A stretch of 35,344 nt of DNA from Planctomycetia bacterium (GTDB taxonomy: Bacteria; Planctomycetota; Planctomycetia; Gemmatales; Gemmataceae): contig SYHD01000123.1 in NCBI GenBank assembly GCA_005799265.1, positions 1-35,344 on the forward strand. Direction: 5' to 3'. Positions 6,372-14,606 of this stretch are shown piece after piece; the first letter of the stretch is position 1; each line of letters starts with the position of its first letter. The notes under the pieces are model-generated. The model was given only the letters and a program-made list of their open reading frames with translations, had not been told where the DNA came from and did not search any database. The position numbers and the translations under genes were made by a program.

Positions 6372-8000
6372 ATGCTCTTGCGCCACAAGACGCCGACGAT
6401 CTTCAACATCTACATGCTCGATGTGATCTGCTGCGCGCTCGGTTGCGTTATTTTGTTGTGGCAGGTCGCGCATCAGGAAGCGGAGTCGCAAACCGAAAAG
6501 GCCAAGAAGGAATCGGCCGCCTCGGAATACGCCCGGATTCAGACCGAGAAGATTGGCAAGGATCTGCTGGCGAAGCAACTGGAATACGAGGAATCCAACA
6601 GAAATTTGGCGGCCGCTCTTGGCGCTCTAGAACGGGCGCTCGGACAGAAAGCATCGCTGTCCCAGTCGCTCGCCAGCGCCGAGAAGGATCGCGATGCCGC
6701 CAAACAACTCGCCACGGATCGGCAGGAGGACCTCGCCAAGGCCAGGCTCTTGCTTAATCTCAGCGACGAGCGGCTCAAGAATCTCGAAGCGAATCTCTTG
6801 AAACGTCTGTCCGAACAAGCGAAACTCTTCGAGCAGCTCAAGAACGCGGAGCAGAAAAACGTCGAAATGACTGCCCAACTCGTCCTGGCCAACAAGAGCA
6901 TCGCGGCTCTGAACGATGACGCCGCCGTCAAGCTCGCCGATCTGAAATCCGCGCAGAAGAACGCAAAAGAGCAGGCTGTCCTTTTGAAGCTCTCGCAGGA
7001 AGACGCCCGCAAACTGCAAAACCTGCTCGCGCTCGCGAACAAGAATATTGACCTGATGAAAGGCGACATCGCGGGCCAACTCGCCAACCTGAAATCCGCT
7101 CAGAAGACCGCACAGGAACAGGCCGCCCTCTTGAAAATCTCGCAGGAGGACGCTCGCAGGCTGCAGACCTTGCTCGACTCGCTGCGCATGGATAGCAAAT
7201 CCGCGCAGGCCAAATTGAAGCTCACCGAACTGACGCTCAAGGTGCGCGAGGAAGACCTCGATCGCACGCGCAAGGACTTGACGCTCCTCTTGACGACCAA
7301 GGATCGGCTCAACCAGCGCATCGTCAGCCTGGAGGCCGACCTCGATCAACGCTTCGCCGGCATTCCGCTGACGGGCGAGAACGTCGTCTTCCTCATCGAC
7401 ACTTCCGGGAGCATGATGATGAAGGACGGCGAGGTCGAGGATCCCGACAAATGGCCGTTCCTGTGCGAGACGCTCATGAAGTTGATGAAGAGCATCCCAA
7501 CGCTCCAGCGCTTCCAGGTCATTTTGTTTTCCGAGAAGTCCAAGGACAAGGATGGCAAGTTGAAGGGAGATCCCGTCGTCCACCTCTTTCAGAACCGCGA
7601 TCAATGGCTGAAGTACGACGGCCCGAAAACCGCGCTGCGCGTTCGCGATGAGCTCAAAAAAGTCGAACCCGACGGCGGCACGAACCTGCACGCCGGTTTT
7701 GAGGACGCCTTCCGTTACCGAAAGATCAAGCTCGACACGATCTATCTCTTCTCCGACGGCCTGCCCAACGTCGGCCCTGGTGTCCCCGCCAACATCGGCA
7801 ATCCGACCGAGGCGCAAAAAAACTTGCTCATGGCCAAGTTCATTCGCGACAAGCTCAAGACCGACTGGAATCGCCCCGACAATGTCAAGCGCGACGTGCG
7901 CATCAACGCCGTCGGCTTTTACTTCGAAAGCCCCGACGTGGGCGCCTTCTTGTGGGCGCTGGCGCGCGAACACAAGGGGAACTTCGTGGGGCTGCGCTAG
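6372..8000 (+). CDS. TolR/ExbD-like membrane anchor, coiled coil and VWA-domain protein
   Basis: The 542-residue protein has three parts. Residues 11-31 are a single helix, FNIYMLDVICCALGCVILLW, with Asp17 where TolR (NIVPLLDV), ExbD and MotB carry their proton-binding aspartate. Residues about 35-328 are almost entirely coiled coil, including a 49-residue (seven-heptad) tandem duplication at 172-218 and 221-267. Residues about 335-542 form a VWA domain with the MIDAS motif D343-T-S-G-S347, the GGTNLH threonine at 437 and Asp462 in FSDG. As with TolR, the bulk should face the periplasm. It probably pairs with the channel two genes upstream; the VWA would replace the usual peptidoglycan-binding domain. 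The ribosome site is weak (TTGGA). Confidence 0.8.
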   Translation: MLLRHKTPTIFNIYMLDVICCALGCVILLWQVAHQEAESQTEKAKKESAASEYARIQTEKIGKDLLAKQLEYEESNRNLAAALGALERALGQKASLSQSLASAEKDRDAAKQLATDRQEDLAKARLLLNLSDERLKNLEANLLKRLSEQAKLFEQLKNAEQKNVEMTAQLVLANKSIAALNDDAAVKLADLKSAQKNAKEQAVLLKLSQEDARKLQNLLALANKNIDLMKGDIAGQLANLKSAQKTAQEQAALLKISQEDARRLQTLLDSLRMDSKSAQAKLKLTELTLKVREEDLDRTRKDLTLLLTTKDRLNQRIVSLEADLDQRFAGIPLTGENVVFLIDTSGSMMMKDGEVEDPDKWPFLCETLMKLMKSIPTLQRFQVILFSEKSKDKDGKLKGDPVVHLFQNRDQWLKYDGPKTALRVRDELKKVEPDGGTNLHAGFEDAFRYRKIKLDTIYLFSDGLPNVGPGVPANIGNPTEAQKNLLMAKFIRDKLKTDWNRPDNVKRDVRINAVGFYFESPDVGAFLWALAREHKGNFVGLR

Positions 8001-8075
8001 GCCGCCTTGAGGAGCACCCATTTTTGGCGTAGGATACAAATTGCGAGCGCTGGGCCGCACGCGGAGGATTCACCA

Positions 8076-8645
8076 ATGCCGGAAACGGTTGCCGAACGTC
8101 ACTACCGAGATCGCGTGCAGTCCGTCAAGCAACTTGCCGGTTCGCTCGATGCCGAGCGTGCGGCGCTGTCCTGGCAGGATTACGAGGATCTTGTCGCGCT
8201 CTGCATCGAGCTATCCACATCAGGACGGGACCTCATTGGCAACGAATATCAACGCATCTTCAAGAATCCCAATCTCTCGGTCGGCTGGCTCAAAGAGCGC
8301 CGACAGGTCATCGAAGAATTAAGCGACAGTTACCTCAAGTTGGTGGAGACGATCAGGGCATCGGCGCTGCAGGCCTGGCGTGCCGCCGGCAAGCCGAATG
8401 GGGCTGATCTTGAGTCGATTCTCGACAACGCGATTGCCGGCGTTGCCGAGGCAAAACGCAGCGTTCTCGAACGTTGGCCCATCGGCAGCCCCGAGGAAAT
8501 GATCGAGGCCAAGGCGGCCATCGCACGCGGCGAGACGATCGGCGCCGAGGAGGCATTCGCCGAGATCGCGGGCACTGACGTGAAAACCTGGCGCAAGAGC
8601 GTCGAGGAGTACCAATTGCGCGAGCAATGGTCCCCTAATGAATGA
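8076..8645 (+). CDS. Hypothetical protein, putative antitoxin of a second TA-like pair
   Basis: This 189-residue soluble, mostly helical protein belongs to no family I recognise with certainty. GCGGAGGA at 8061-8068 fixes the ATG. Its C-terminal part (EEMIEAKAAIARGETIGAEEAFAEIAG) resembles the toxin-binding tails of RelB- or Phd-type antitoxins, which often read '...ARGE..-EEAFAEL'. It overlaps the next gene by 4 nt (ATGA), and that gene looks like a RelE/ParE-fold toxin. The length is about twice that of common antitoxins, so an extra N-terminal domain of unknown role is present. No DNA-binding motif is obvious. Confidence 0.5.
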   Translation: MPETVAERHYRDRVQSVKQLAGSLDAERAALSWQDYEDLVALCIELSTSGRDLIGNEYQRIFKNPNLSVGWLKERRQVIEELSDSYLKLVETIRASALQAWRAAGKPNGADLESILDNAIAGVAEAKRSVLERWPIGSPEEMIEAKAAIARGETIGAEEAFAEIAGTDVKTWRKSVEEYQLREQWSPNE

Positions 8646-8950
8646 CCATGCCTTTCACCAGGATACGTCTCTCGCGCATGGCCAAGGAGCAGATCCGCGC
8701 GTGGGCCCTGCCCGACGACATCTTGAAGCAGGTCTACCTTCATCTCACCGAAGTTCTGCCCAACGATCCTGAGCACAACTTGACCCGCGAGAGTTCAGCC
8801 TTTGAAGGCATGGTGACTGAATTCACCCGTCGCGACCGCTACACGAAAGGCAGAGAGCACGTGTTCGCGTTCCTGATTGTCTTCGGCGCGGACGAGGAAA
8901 CGCTTGTGGTCCAGCGCGGGGCATACACGTGTGAGGATAGTGAAACCTAG
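8642..8950 (+). CDS. Putative RelE/ParE-fold toxin-like protein
   Basis: The 102-residue protein has the order of a RelE/ParE toxin. It has two N-terminal helices (RMAKEQIRAWALPDDILKQ, then VYLHLTEVLP), a loop with NLTRESSAFEG, then strands with MVTEFTRRDRY, HVFAFLIVFGADEETLVVQRGAYTCE. It starts within the stop of the preceding gene (ATGA overlap), so it is probably translated with it. Its own stop shares the bases CTAG with the stop of the converging aldo/keto reductase. Catalytic residues vary too much in this fold for a firm call; a non-toxic RelE-like protein remains possible. Confidence 0.5.
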   Translation: MTMPFTRIRLSRMAKEQIRAWALPDDILKQVYLHLTEVLPNDPEHNLTRESSAFEGMVTEFTRRDRYTKGREHVFAFLIVFGADEETLVVQRGAYTCEDSET

Positions 8951-9951
8951 TCGTTCTTTTCGCGGCTTGAGGAAACGTGCACACCGCGCAAATTCCAACG
9001 ATTCGCTTCGGGATCGTCCTGCGCAAAGCCGACCGCGTCAAGCAGCGGCCAGACTTCCGGCGGGATCGGCGTATGCGCCAGTTCGACGGTCTCCGCGAGC
9101 CGTTCGACGCGTGACAGGCCGATGATCGTCGAAGTGATGCGCGGATCGCGCGTCGAAAATTGCAGCGCCGCCGCTGCGAGCGGGATCTTATGACGCTTGC
9201 AGATCGCCTCCAGCTTGCGAACCCGTTCGAGTATTACGGCGTCCGCGGCCTGGTACGCATAACGCGGGTAGGCGTCCGCCCCCTTGGCGAGGATGCCGCT
9301 GCCGTAGGGCGCCGCGTTCAGGACGGCGAGTCCCATCTGTGCGGCTTTCTCGATGAGCGGCTCGGCCGAGCGGTTCAGCAGCGTGTAGCGATTGTGCGTG
9401 ATCAAAGCTTCAAAAAAGCCCGTCTCGATGTAGCGCAGCATCAAATCGACCGGCCCTCCCGCCATGCCGACATGGCCGATGACGCCTTGCTCTTTGAGCT
9501 TGACCAGCGCCTCGGTCGCGCCTCCCTTGGCCATGATGTCTTCGAAGCGCGCGTGCTCCGGATCGTGCAGAAAAACGATCGGCAACTTGTCCACGCCGAG
9601 AAGCCTCAAGCTGCGCTCGACGGAACGCTTGATCTGCGTGCCGGAAAAATCGCCCGTCTTGAGGTCGCGATCCGCTTTCGTCGCGATGAGGTAACCCGAC
9701 GGCACGCCGCCAAGCTCGCGCAGGACGATGCCGATGCGGCGCTCGCTTTCGCCGTCGCCGTAGGACGCGGCCGTGTCGAGCAAGTTGATCGGCGATTGGA
9801 AACAGGCGCGCAACGTGCCGAGCGCTTGCTCCTCGGCAACGTCATACGCGAACGCCTCCGGCATGCTCCCCAGCGGGGCACAACCAATGCAGAGAGGGGT
9901 GACGCGCAAAGGCGTTTTGCCGAAGGCTCGCAAAGGCAAAAAGGTCGGCAT
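8947..9951 (-). CDS. Aldo/keto reductase
   Basis: The 334-residue cytoplasmic NAD(P)H-dependent oxidoreductase has the catalytic tetrad of the family: Asp59 and Tyr64 in LLDTAASYGDGESE, Lys92 in IATKAD and His129 in VFLHDPEH. The C-terminal STIIGLSRVERL block binds the cofactor phosphate. The overall pattern is closest to the D-threo-aldose 1-dehydrogenase / L-fucose dehydrogenase branch. I start at the ATG with GGAG about 10 nt upstream (9951). The longer frame to 10035 lacks a ribosome site and crosses the purF promoter. It converges on the preceding TA-like pair with a 4-nt overlap of stop codons. The substrate is unknown. Confidence 0.87.
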   Translation of the reverse strand: MPTFLPLRAFGKTPLRVTPLCIGCAPLGSMPEAFAYDVAEEQALGTLRACFQSPINLLDTAASYGDGESERRIGIVLRELGGVPSGYLIATKADRDLKTGDFSGTQIKRSVERSLRLLGVDKLPIVFLHDPEHARFEDIMAKGGATEALVKLKEQGVIGHVGMAGGPVDLMLRYIETGFFEALITHNRYTLLNRSAEPLIEKAAQMGLAVLNAAPYGSGILAKGADAYPRYAYQAADAVILERVRKLEAICKRHKIPLAAAALQFSTRDPRITSTIIGLSRVERLAETVELAHTPIPPEVWPLLDAVGFAQDDPEANRWNLRGVHVSSSREKND

Positions 9952-10034
9952 GCAGCGTGGCTCCATGTACCGCTTGCGGTTCGACATGCGCAGGGCGCTT
10001 CGCGAACGCCAGGCCGCAAGCGGCGTCCGATTCA

Positions 10035-10063
10035 TTGTACGAACACGCCCTACACTCTATAAT
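10035..10063 (+). promoter_or_regulatory. Promoter of purF
   Basis: TTGTAC (10035-10040), a 17-nt spacer and a perfect TATAAT (10058-10063) sit 38 nt before the purF start. The strong -10 compensates for a weak -35. No PurR-type operator is obvious. Confidence 0.6.
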
Positions 10064-10101
10064 GGACGTTGGATCACAACTCCTCTTGAGCAGTCTCACT
10101 C

Positions 10102-11688
10102 ATGCAAGAACTGCACCATGAATGCGGGATCGCGGCCATCTACCACCTCGAGAGCCCGACCCCCTCGAAGCTCGTCGCCAAGGATGGACCGGAGCAGGTC
10201 ACGCGGCTCATGGTCCGCATGCTCATCGACCTGCAAAACCGCGGGCAACTCGCCACCGGCATGACCTCGTTCAATCCGCATCGCGAAAGCGTTCTCGACA
10301 CCTACAAGCAGATCGGCACCGTCATCGAGGCGTTTCGGCTCAATCATCCCGCCAAGTTCGAGAACATCCTGCGCGACTACGCCGGCCGAGCCGCCATGGG
10401 GCACGTCCGCTACGCCACCTGCGGCAAGAACGACAAGGATCACGCCCAGCCGTTCGAGCGTTATCATGGCCGCAAGTGGAAGTGGTTCACGATGGCCTTC
10501 AACGGCCAGCTGGCGAATTATCAAGAACTCAAATCGGAACTGCTCAACAAGGAAGATTACTATCTGATGCGCGACCTCGACACCGAGGTCATCATGCACT
10601 ACCTCAGCTACGAACTGCGCGGCGACGATCGTCCGGACCTCGTGCAAGTCTTCCGCAACCTCGCGAAGAAGTTCGACGGGGCGTACAACCTCGTCTTCAT
10701 GAACGGCATGGGCGACATGTGCGTCGTCCGCGATCCGGTGGGCATCCGGCCGCTCTGTTACGCGATCGATGGTCCGCTCTTCGCCGCCGCCAGCGAGAGC
10801 GTGGCGTTGTCGAACGTTGGCTTCACAGACGTCAAGACGCTGCAGCCTGGCGAGATGGTGTTGATCCAGGACAATCAAATCCGCATCGAGCGCTTCGCGG
10901 AGCCGCGCAGTCGTACGGCGCATTGCTTCTTCGAGTGGATCTACTTCGCGAACGTGGCCAGCACGCTCGACGAACGCAGCGTCTACCTGTCGCGCGCCGC
11001 TCTCGGCAAAGAGCTGGCGATTCAGGAGCATCGCCTGGGTCTTATCAAGCCCGATTACAACACGGTGGTCGTGCCCGTCCCCGACACGGGCAAGGCCGCC
11101 GCCGACTCGATGGCGTATGAGTTGGGAGTGCCATCGGTCGAGGGGCTGATGCGCAATCGCCATATCGGCCGCACGTTTATCGAAGGCAACAATCGCGCCG
11201 ATCGCGTGAAGATGAAGTTCTCGCCGTTGCGCGAGGTGCTCGAAGGGCGGCGCGTCATTCTCGTCGAGGATTCAATCGTTCGCAGCACGACCCTGAAGGG
11301 ACTCCTATGGCTGATCCGCGAACGCGGCGGCGCCAAGGAGATTCACGTCCGCGTCGCCTGTCCGCCGATCATCGCGCCGTGTTTCTACGGGATCGACATG
11401 TCGACGGTGAGCGAGTTGTACGCGACGCAGTTCATGCGCGGCAAGATCATCACGCTCGAGGAACAGCAAGCGATGGCCCGCGCCTTGGAAGCGGACAGCC
11501 TGTTCTACCTGCCGCTCGACGCGATCGCCCGCTGCATCCGCCTGCCCGCTGATCGTTTGTGCCGGGCCTGCATCACCGGCGAGTACCCGACCGAGGCGGG
11601 GGAGCGCATGTACCAGCTTGCGTTGCGCAAACACGAGGGGGGCGGGTCCAACGGCCGCACGTATGAATCGGGCGGTAGCTGTGGATGA
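10102..11688 (+). CDS. purF: Amidophosphoribosyltransferase PurF
   Basis: PurF makes phosphoribosylamine from PRPP and glutamine, the first committed step of purine synthesis. The 528-residue protein starts MQELHHECGIAAIY, so the nucleophile is Cys8 and a short propeptide must be removed, as in the Bacillus type. The Ntn glutaminase half has GHVRYATCG and FNGQLANYQEL. The phosphoribosyltransferase half has the PRPP loop VILVEDSIVRSTTLKGLL. Cysteines in AHCFFEW, ACPPIIAPC and LCRACITGEYP fit the four ligands of the 4Fe-4S cluster found in Bacillus-type PurF. The ribosome site is weak. It stands alone behind its own promoter, divergent from the aldo/keto reductase, 8 kb from purQ. The glycine-rich tail after about residue 510 is unremarkable. 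Confidence 0.93.
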   Translation: MQELHHECGIAAIYHLESPTPSKLVAKDGPEQVTRLMVRMLIDLQNRGQLATGMTSFNPHRESVLDTYKQIGTVIEAFRLNHPAKFENILRDYAGRAAMGHVRYATCGKNDKDHAQPFERYHGRKWKWFTMAFNGQLANYQELKSELLNKEDYYLMRDLDTEVIMHYLSYELRGDDRPDLVQVFRNLAKKFDGAYNLVFMNGMGDMCVVRDPVGIRPLCYAIDGPLFAAASESVALSNVGFTDVKTLQPGEMVLIQDNQIRIERFAEPRSRTAHCFFEWIYFANVASTLDERSVYLSRAALGKELAIQEHRLGLIKPDYNTVVVPVPDTGKAAADSMAYELGVPSVEGLMRNRHIGRTFIEGNNRADRVKMKFSPLREVLEGRRVILVEDSIVRSTTLKGLLWLIRERGGAKEIHVRVACPPIIAPCFYGIDMSTVSELYATQFMRGKIITLEEQQAMARALEADSLFYLPLDAIARCIRLPADRLCRACITGEYPTEAGERMYQLALRKHEGGGSNGRTYESGGSCG

Positions 11689-11690
11689 AC

Positions 11691-11720
11691 AAAAAAAGCG
11701 AGTTCCAGCACGGAACTCGC
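11691..11720 (-). terminator. Rho-independent terminator for the PPC-domain gene
   Basis: GCGAGTTCC (11698-11706) pairs perfectly with GGAACTCGC (11712-11720) around a 5-nt loop. On the minus strand the stem is followed by seven T residues (11697-11691). It lies about 100 nt past the end of the minus-strand gene. It also sits directly after purF and may block convergent transcription, though without a T-run on the plus strand. A second, looser inverted repeat (GACGATCA/TGATCGTC) lies at 11757-11789. Confidence 0.85.
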
Positions 11721-11817
11721 TCTCTACGGCTTCAGACCATGCAGCCGAGGCGATCAGACGATCACTCAAAGAGTAAGCGCCTGATCGTCAGGGCTAACGC
11801 TTCCTGTTCTGGCGGGG

Positions 11818-14367
11818 TCATTTCGCCAGCGAGATCGTCAGTTTCGCTTCGTGGACGATCGGGACCGTCTCGTTGAACATCGACGTGAAGCGAATCGTCA
11901 CGCTCGTGTTGGCCGCCACCGCGGCGTCCGGTGCGGCGCGTATGATCAGCTTCGCTTCATCCGCATCCGTGGCGATGCTCACATCCTTGGCGCTCAGGCC
12001 CTTGGCAGTGGGCGGGAAGATCGCTTCGACCTTGAACGACGACGGGAAATCGAACTGGCGCGCGACCCGCGCCGTGATCTCGACTTCCTTGCCCGGCGCC
12101 AGCTTCGTCATCGCCGGCGTCGCAGTCACTTTGCCGAGCTGCTTGGGCACGATGGTGAGGCTGATCGGCATCGACACCGTTTGAATGTTGGGCGGCTGCG
12201 GACCTTTAGGAGGATTCTTGGGATTGATCGGCTGCGTGGCACCGCGCAAGAACACGGTGTAGTTGCCCGGCACGAAGCCCATGCCGCCTTTGCCCAGTTC
12301 GAGCGTGGCGGTGCCGCCGAGTTGCGCGGGGGTCAACGTGATGGGCGGCGAGGTGACGCCCGGCGGACCACCCAGCGCGACGACCGTGACGCTGCCCTTG
12401 AAGAGCGCGGATGGCACCAGCTTGACCGGAATGGCGATCTTCTCGCCTTGCTGGACCGTCAATTTTTGCGTGCCCACGGCAAGCGTGTACGGCGCCTGTT
12501 CGCGGACGGCGAGCACCAGCTCGCGATCGAGACGCGTGATCGTCGGCGTGTTTGCCGCCGCAACCGGCCAGGAGATCGACGCCGCACGCATCTCGCGGAC
12601 GAGCTTCTGGCCCTTGACGTTGGCGGTGCCGACGATGGTGATCGCCCCGGTCCACGATTTGGCGTCGGCGTTGGCGTTGACGACGACGTTGGCGACCTTC
12701 TGGCTGCCGGTGATGACTTGCGGCTGAATGCTCACCCCCTTGGGAAGATTCTCGCCCGTGAGCGTGATCTCATCGTTAAACCCGCCGAAACGCCAGACAT
12801 AGACGGTGAACGCGGCCCCGCCCAATTGGTTGGCGACGTTTGCGTCCGGACTCAGCTGCGACGGCGCCATCGCGACCATGCGGAAATCGGGCTGCTCCGT
12901 GGTGATGTGCACGGTATAGAGATTGCGCGGCCCATATTGAATGAAGGCGTCGCGGCTGGTTACGACGAGATAGTACGTGCCGTCGGCGGGCACCACGAAG
13001 CGATACTTCGACGGATCATCGCTGCGAGTGTAGAACTGCGGACTGAGGATCTCCGCCGTATCATCCTGCTCGGTAATCAGGCTGCCTTGCTGGTCGCGCA
13101 GTTGGAAGTAAAGGTCCATCGGGGCGCCGACTCGTTCGCCAAACGTCTCGATGTGGAATACCTGCCCCTTCTTGGCCGAGAAGGTGTACCAGTCGCGATC
13201 GGCTTTCTTCTCGATACGCCCGGCAATGACGCACGGGACCGCGATTTTCTGGGCCTTGTCCTTGTCGTCGTTGTCGGCGTTTTCAACGACGATGGGGGCG
13301 GCGGCATACGACAGCAGATGTGCGTTCGACATACCCGAGGCGTTCTCCTCGCGATGCTCGAAACCGTCCAGCATCGAATTGACCGGCGAGATGAATCCGG
13401 TGCTGGCCAGACGCTGCAGTGCCCGCGCGTCGGTCGGCGGCTTGATCGTGACGGTGATCTTTTCCAGCGGGCGATTGTTGATGACCGCATCCGGATCGAG
13501 TTTGCCTCCCTTCAAGTTCCGTCCGTAGACCGTGACCTGCGTGGCCTTGCCCGGCTCGACGATCGGCGGGAAAACCGCATCGATCCACGGCGCCGTCGAG
13601 ACGCTCAGGTGGTAAAAGTGATCGGTCCCGCCTTGTGTGTAAGAGAAAGAGTAGACGCGCACGAAGTATTCGCCGTCGCTCGGCAGAACGGCGTCCAGCA
13701 GCGCGTCGCTATTGTTGTAGCCGCGATTGCTGCCCAGGTAGCCGCCGTCCGCGCCATAGAGTTGCATCTCGACGGGGAGTCGGCTGTCGATGCTGGTGGT
13801 GAGGCACGAACACAGGACGCGGTTCCCCTTCTTGCCCGTGAAGCTGTAGAAATCGACGTCGGTCGGCGCGAGAATGACGCCGGAGACGGAACTGTTCAGT
13901 TCGATTTTCTGCGCGGTGGGTACGTCATTGTTGGGTTCTTCTTCGACGAATTCCTTCTGATTGCTGATGACGAACGCCCGCGGATTGCTGACGCCCGCCT
14001 TGGTGACGATGCGCACGTCGTGAATGCCGATGGGGGCGTTGGCGGGCAGCGTCACCTTGAATTTTTGGGCGGGGACGTTGGGCAGGCCTTTGCCTTTCTT
14101 GTCGACGCCGCCTTTCTCGGTGGTGCTGCCGAGCACCTCGACCTTTACGCCGGGAAAGTTGAAGTGCAGACCTTCCACGTCGTTGATGTTCTGTCCCGTG
14201 ACGCGCAGCTCGAAAGTCGAACCCGCCTGCCCCGCGACGGGCGTGACATACGCGACGACCGGCGTCAGCCCCGGCGGCGCTTGCATCCCTTGCCCAAACG
14301 TGAACGACGCGGCGACGCTGACGCTGAACGCCCCGAGCACGGCCGCGAATGAGTGTTTCGTTAGCAT
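11818..14367 (-). CDS. Secreted IPT/TIG and PPC-domain protein (planctomycete type)
   Basis: The 849-residue protein starts with a signal peptide (MLTKHSFAAVLGAFSVSVAASFTFGQ) behind a strong GGGGGGAG ribosome site; the frame runs further upstream without support. The order after the signal is an IPT/TIG-like Ig domain (TPVVAYVTPVAGQAGSTFELRVTGQN), a PPC domain (EEEPNNDVPTAQKIE ... DVDFYSF ... YFVRVYSFSY), a second IPT-like stretch, a second PPC domain (AQKIAVPCVIAGRI ... DRDWYTFSAKKG ... TYYLVVTSRD), then several beta-sandwich domains. Such proteins accompany DUF1501 and DUF1549/1553 genes in planctomycetes. It should be periplasmic or exposed at the cell surface. The function is unknown; the PPC and IPT domains suggest binding rather than catalysis. 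Confidence 0.8.
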   Translation of the reverse strand: MLTKHSFAAVLGAFSVSVAASFTFGQGMQAPPGLTPVVAYVTPVAGQAGSTFELRVTGQNINDVEGLHFNFPGVKVEVLGSTTEKGGVDKKGKGLPNVPAQKFKVTLPANAPIGIHDVRIVTKAGVSNPRAFVISNQKEFVEEEPNNDVPTAQKIELNSSVSGVILAPTDVDFYSFTGKKGNRVLCSCLTTSIDSRLPVEMQLYGADGGYLGSNRGYNNSDALLDAVLPSDGEYFVRVYSFSYTQGGTDHFYHLSVSTAPWIDAVFPPIVEPGKATQVTVYGRNLKGGKLDPDAVINNRPLEKITVTIKPPTDARALQRLASTGFISPVNSMLDGFEHREENASGMSNAHLLSYAAAPIVVENADNDDKDKAQKIAVPCVIAGRIEKKADRDWYTFSAKKGQVFHIETFGERVGAPMDLYFQLRDQQGSLITEQDDTAEILSPQFYTRSDDPSKYRFVVPADGTYYLVVTSRDAFIQYGPRNLYTVHITTEQPDFRMVAMAPSQLSPDANVANQLGGAAFTVYVWRFGGFNDEITLTGENLPKGVSIQPQVITGSQKVANVVVNANADAKSWTGAITIVGTANVKGQKLVREMRAASISWPVAAANTPTITRLDRELVLAVREQAPYTLAVGTQKLTVQQGEKIAIPVKLVPSALFKGSVTVVALGGPPGVTSPPITLTPAQLGGTATLELGKGGMGFVPGNYTVFLRGATQPINPKNPPKGPQPPNIQTVSMPISLTIVPKQLGKVTATPAMTKLAPGKEVEITARVARQFDFPSSFKVEAIFPPTAKGLSAKDVSIATDADEAKLIIRAAPDAAVAANTSVTIRFTSMFNETVPIVHEAKLTISLAK

Positions 14368-14534
14368 GGTCTCCCCCCAGCAAAGATGGTCGAAAGAGCG
14401 ATAGGTATAGGTTAACCGATAGGGAAACGCTTGTGAAAGGAAAATGACACCCGCAAGAAAAATTTTGGCGCGATCCAATCACGGGTGAGAGCCTGAAGCG
14501 TTTGCGAGGGTGAAAAATTCTCGCCAGATTTAGC

Positions 14535-14564
14535 TTGACGAATGTCCACTGCTTCGTCTACCAT
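14535..14564 (+). promoter_or_regulatory. Candidate promoter for the repeat-protein gene
   Basis: TTGACG (14535-14540), an 18-nt spacer and TACCAT (14559-14564) lie 43 nt before the ATG at 14607. The hexamers match consensus at five and four positions. The 14368-14534 part of this divergent gap shows nothing else clear. Confidence 0.45.
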
Positions 14565-14606
14565 CGCATTCATCTCATGCCCAATCCACAACACGGAGTG
14601 CGCCCG

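Noticed and set aside
3906-8000. Zorya anti-phage system
   Set aside because: The channel gene recalls ZorA, but there is no long tail, no MotB peptidoglycan-binding domain and no ZorC, ZorD or ZorE nearby.
6627-8060. 477-codon minus-strand frame
   Set aside because: Antisense shadow of the VWA protein, whose MIDAS motif and coiled coil are unmistakable.
11851-14352. 833-codon plus-strand frame
   Set aside because: Antisense to the PPC/IPT gene; arginine-rich low-complexity translation typical of a GC-rich shadow.
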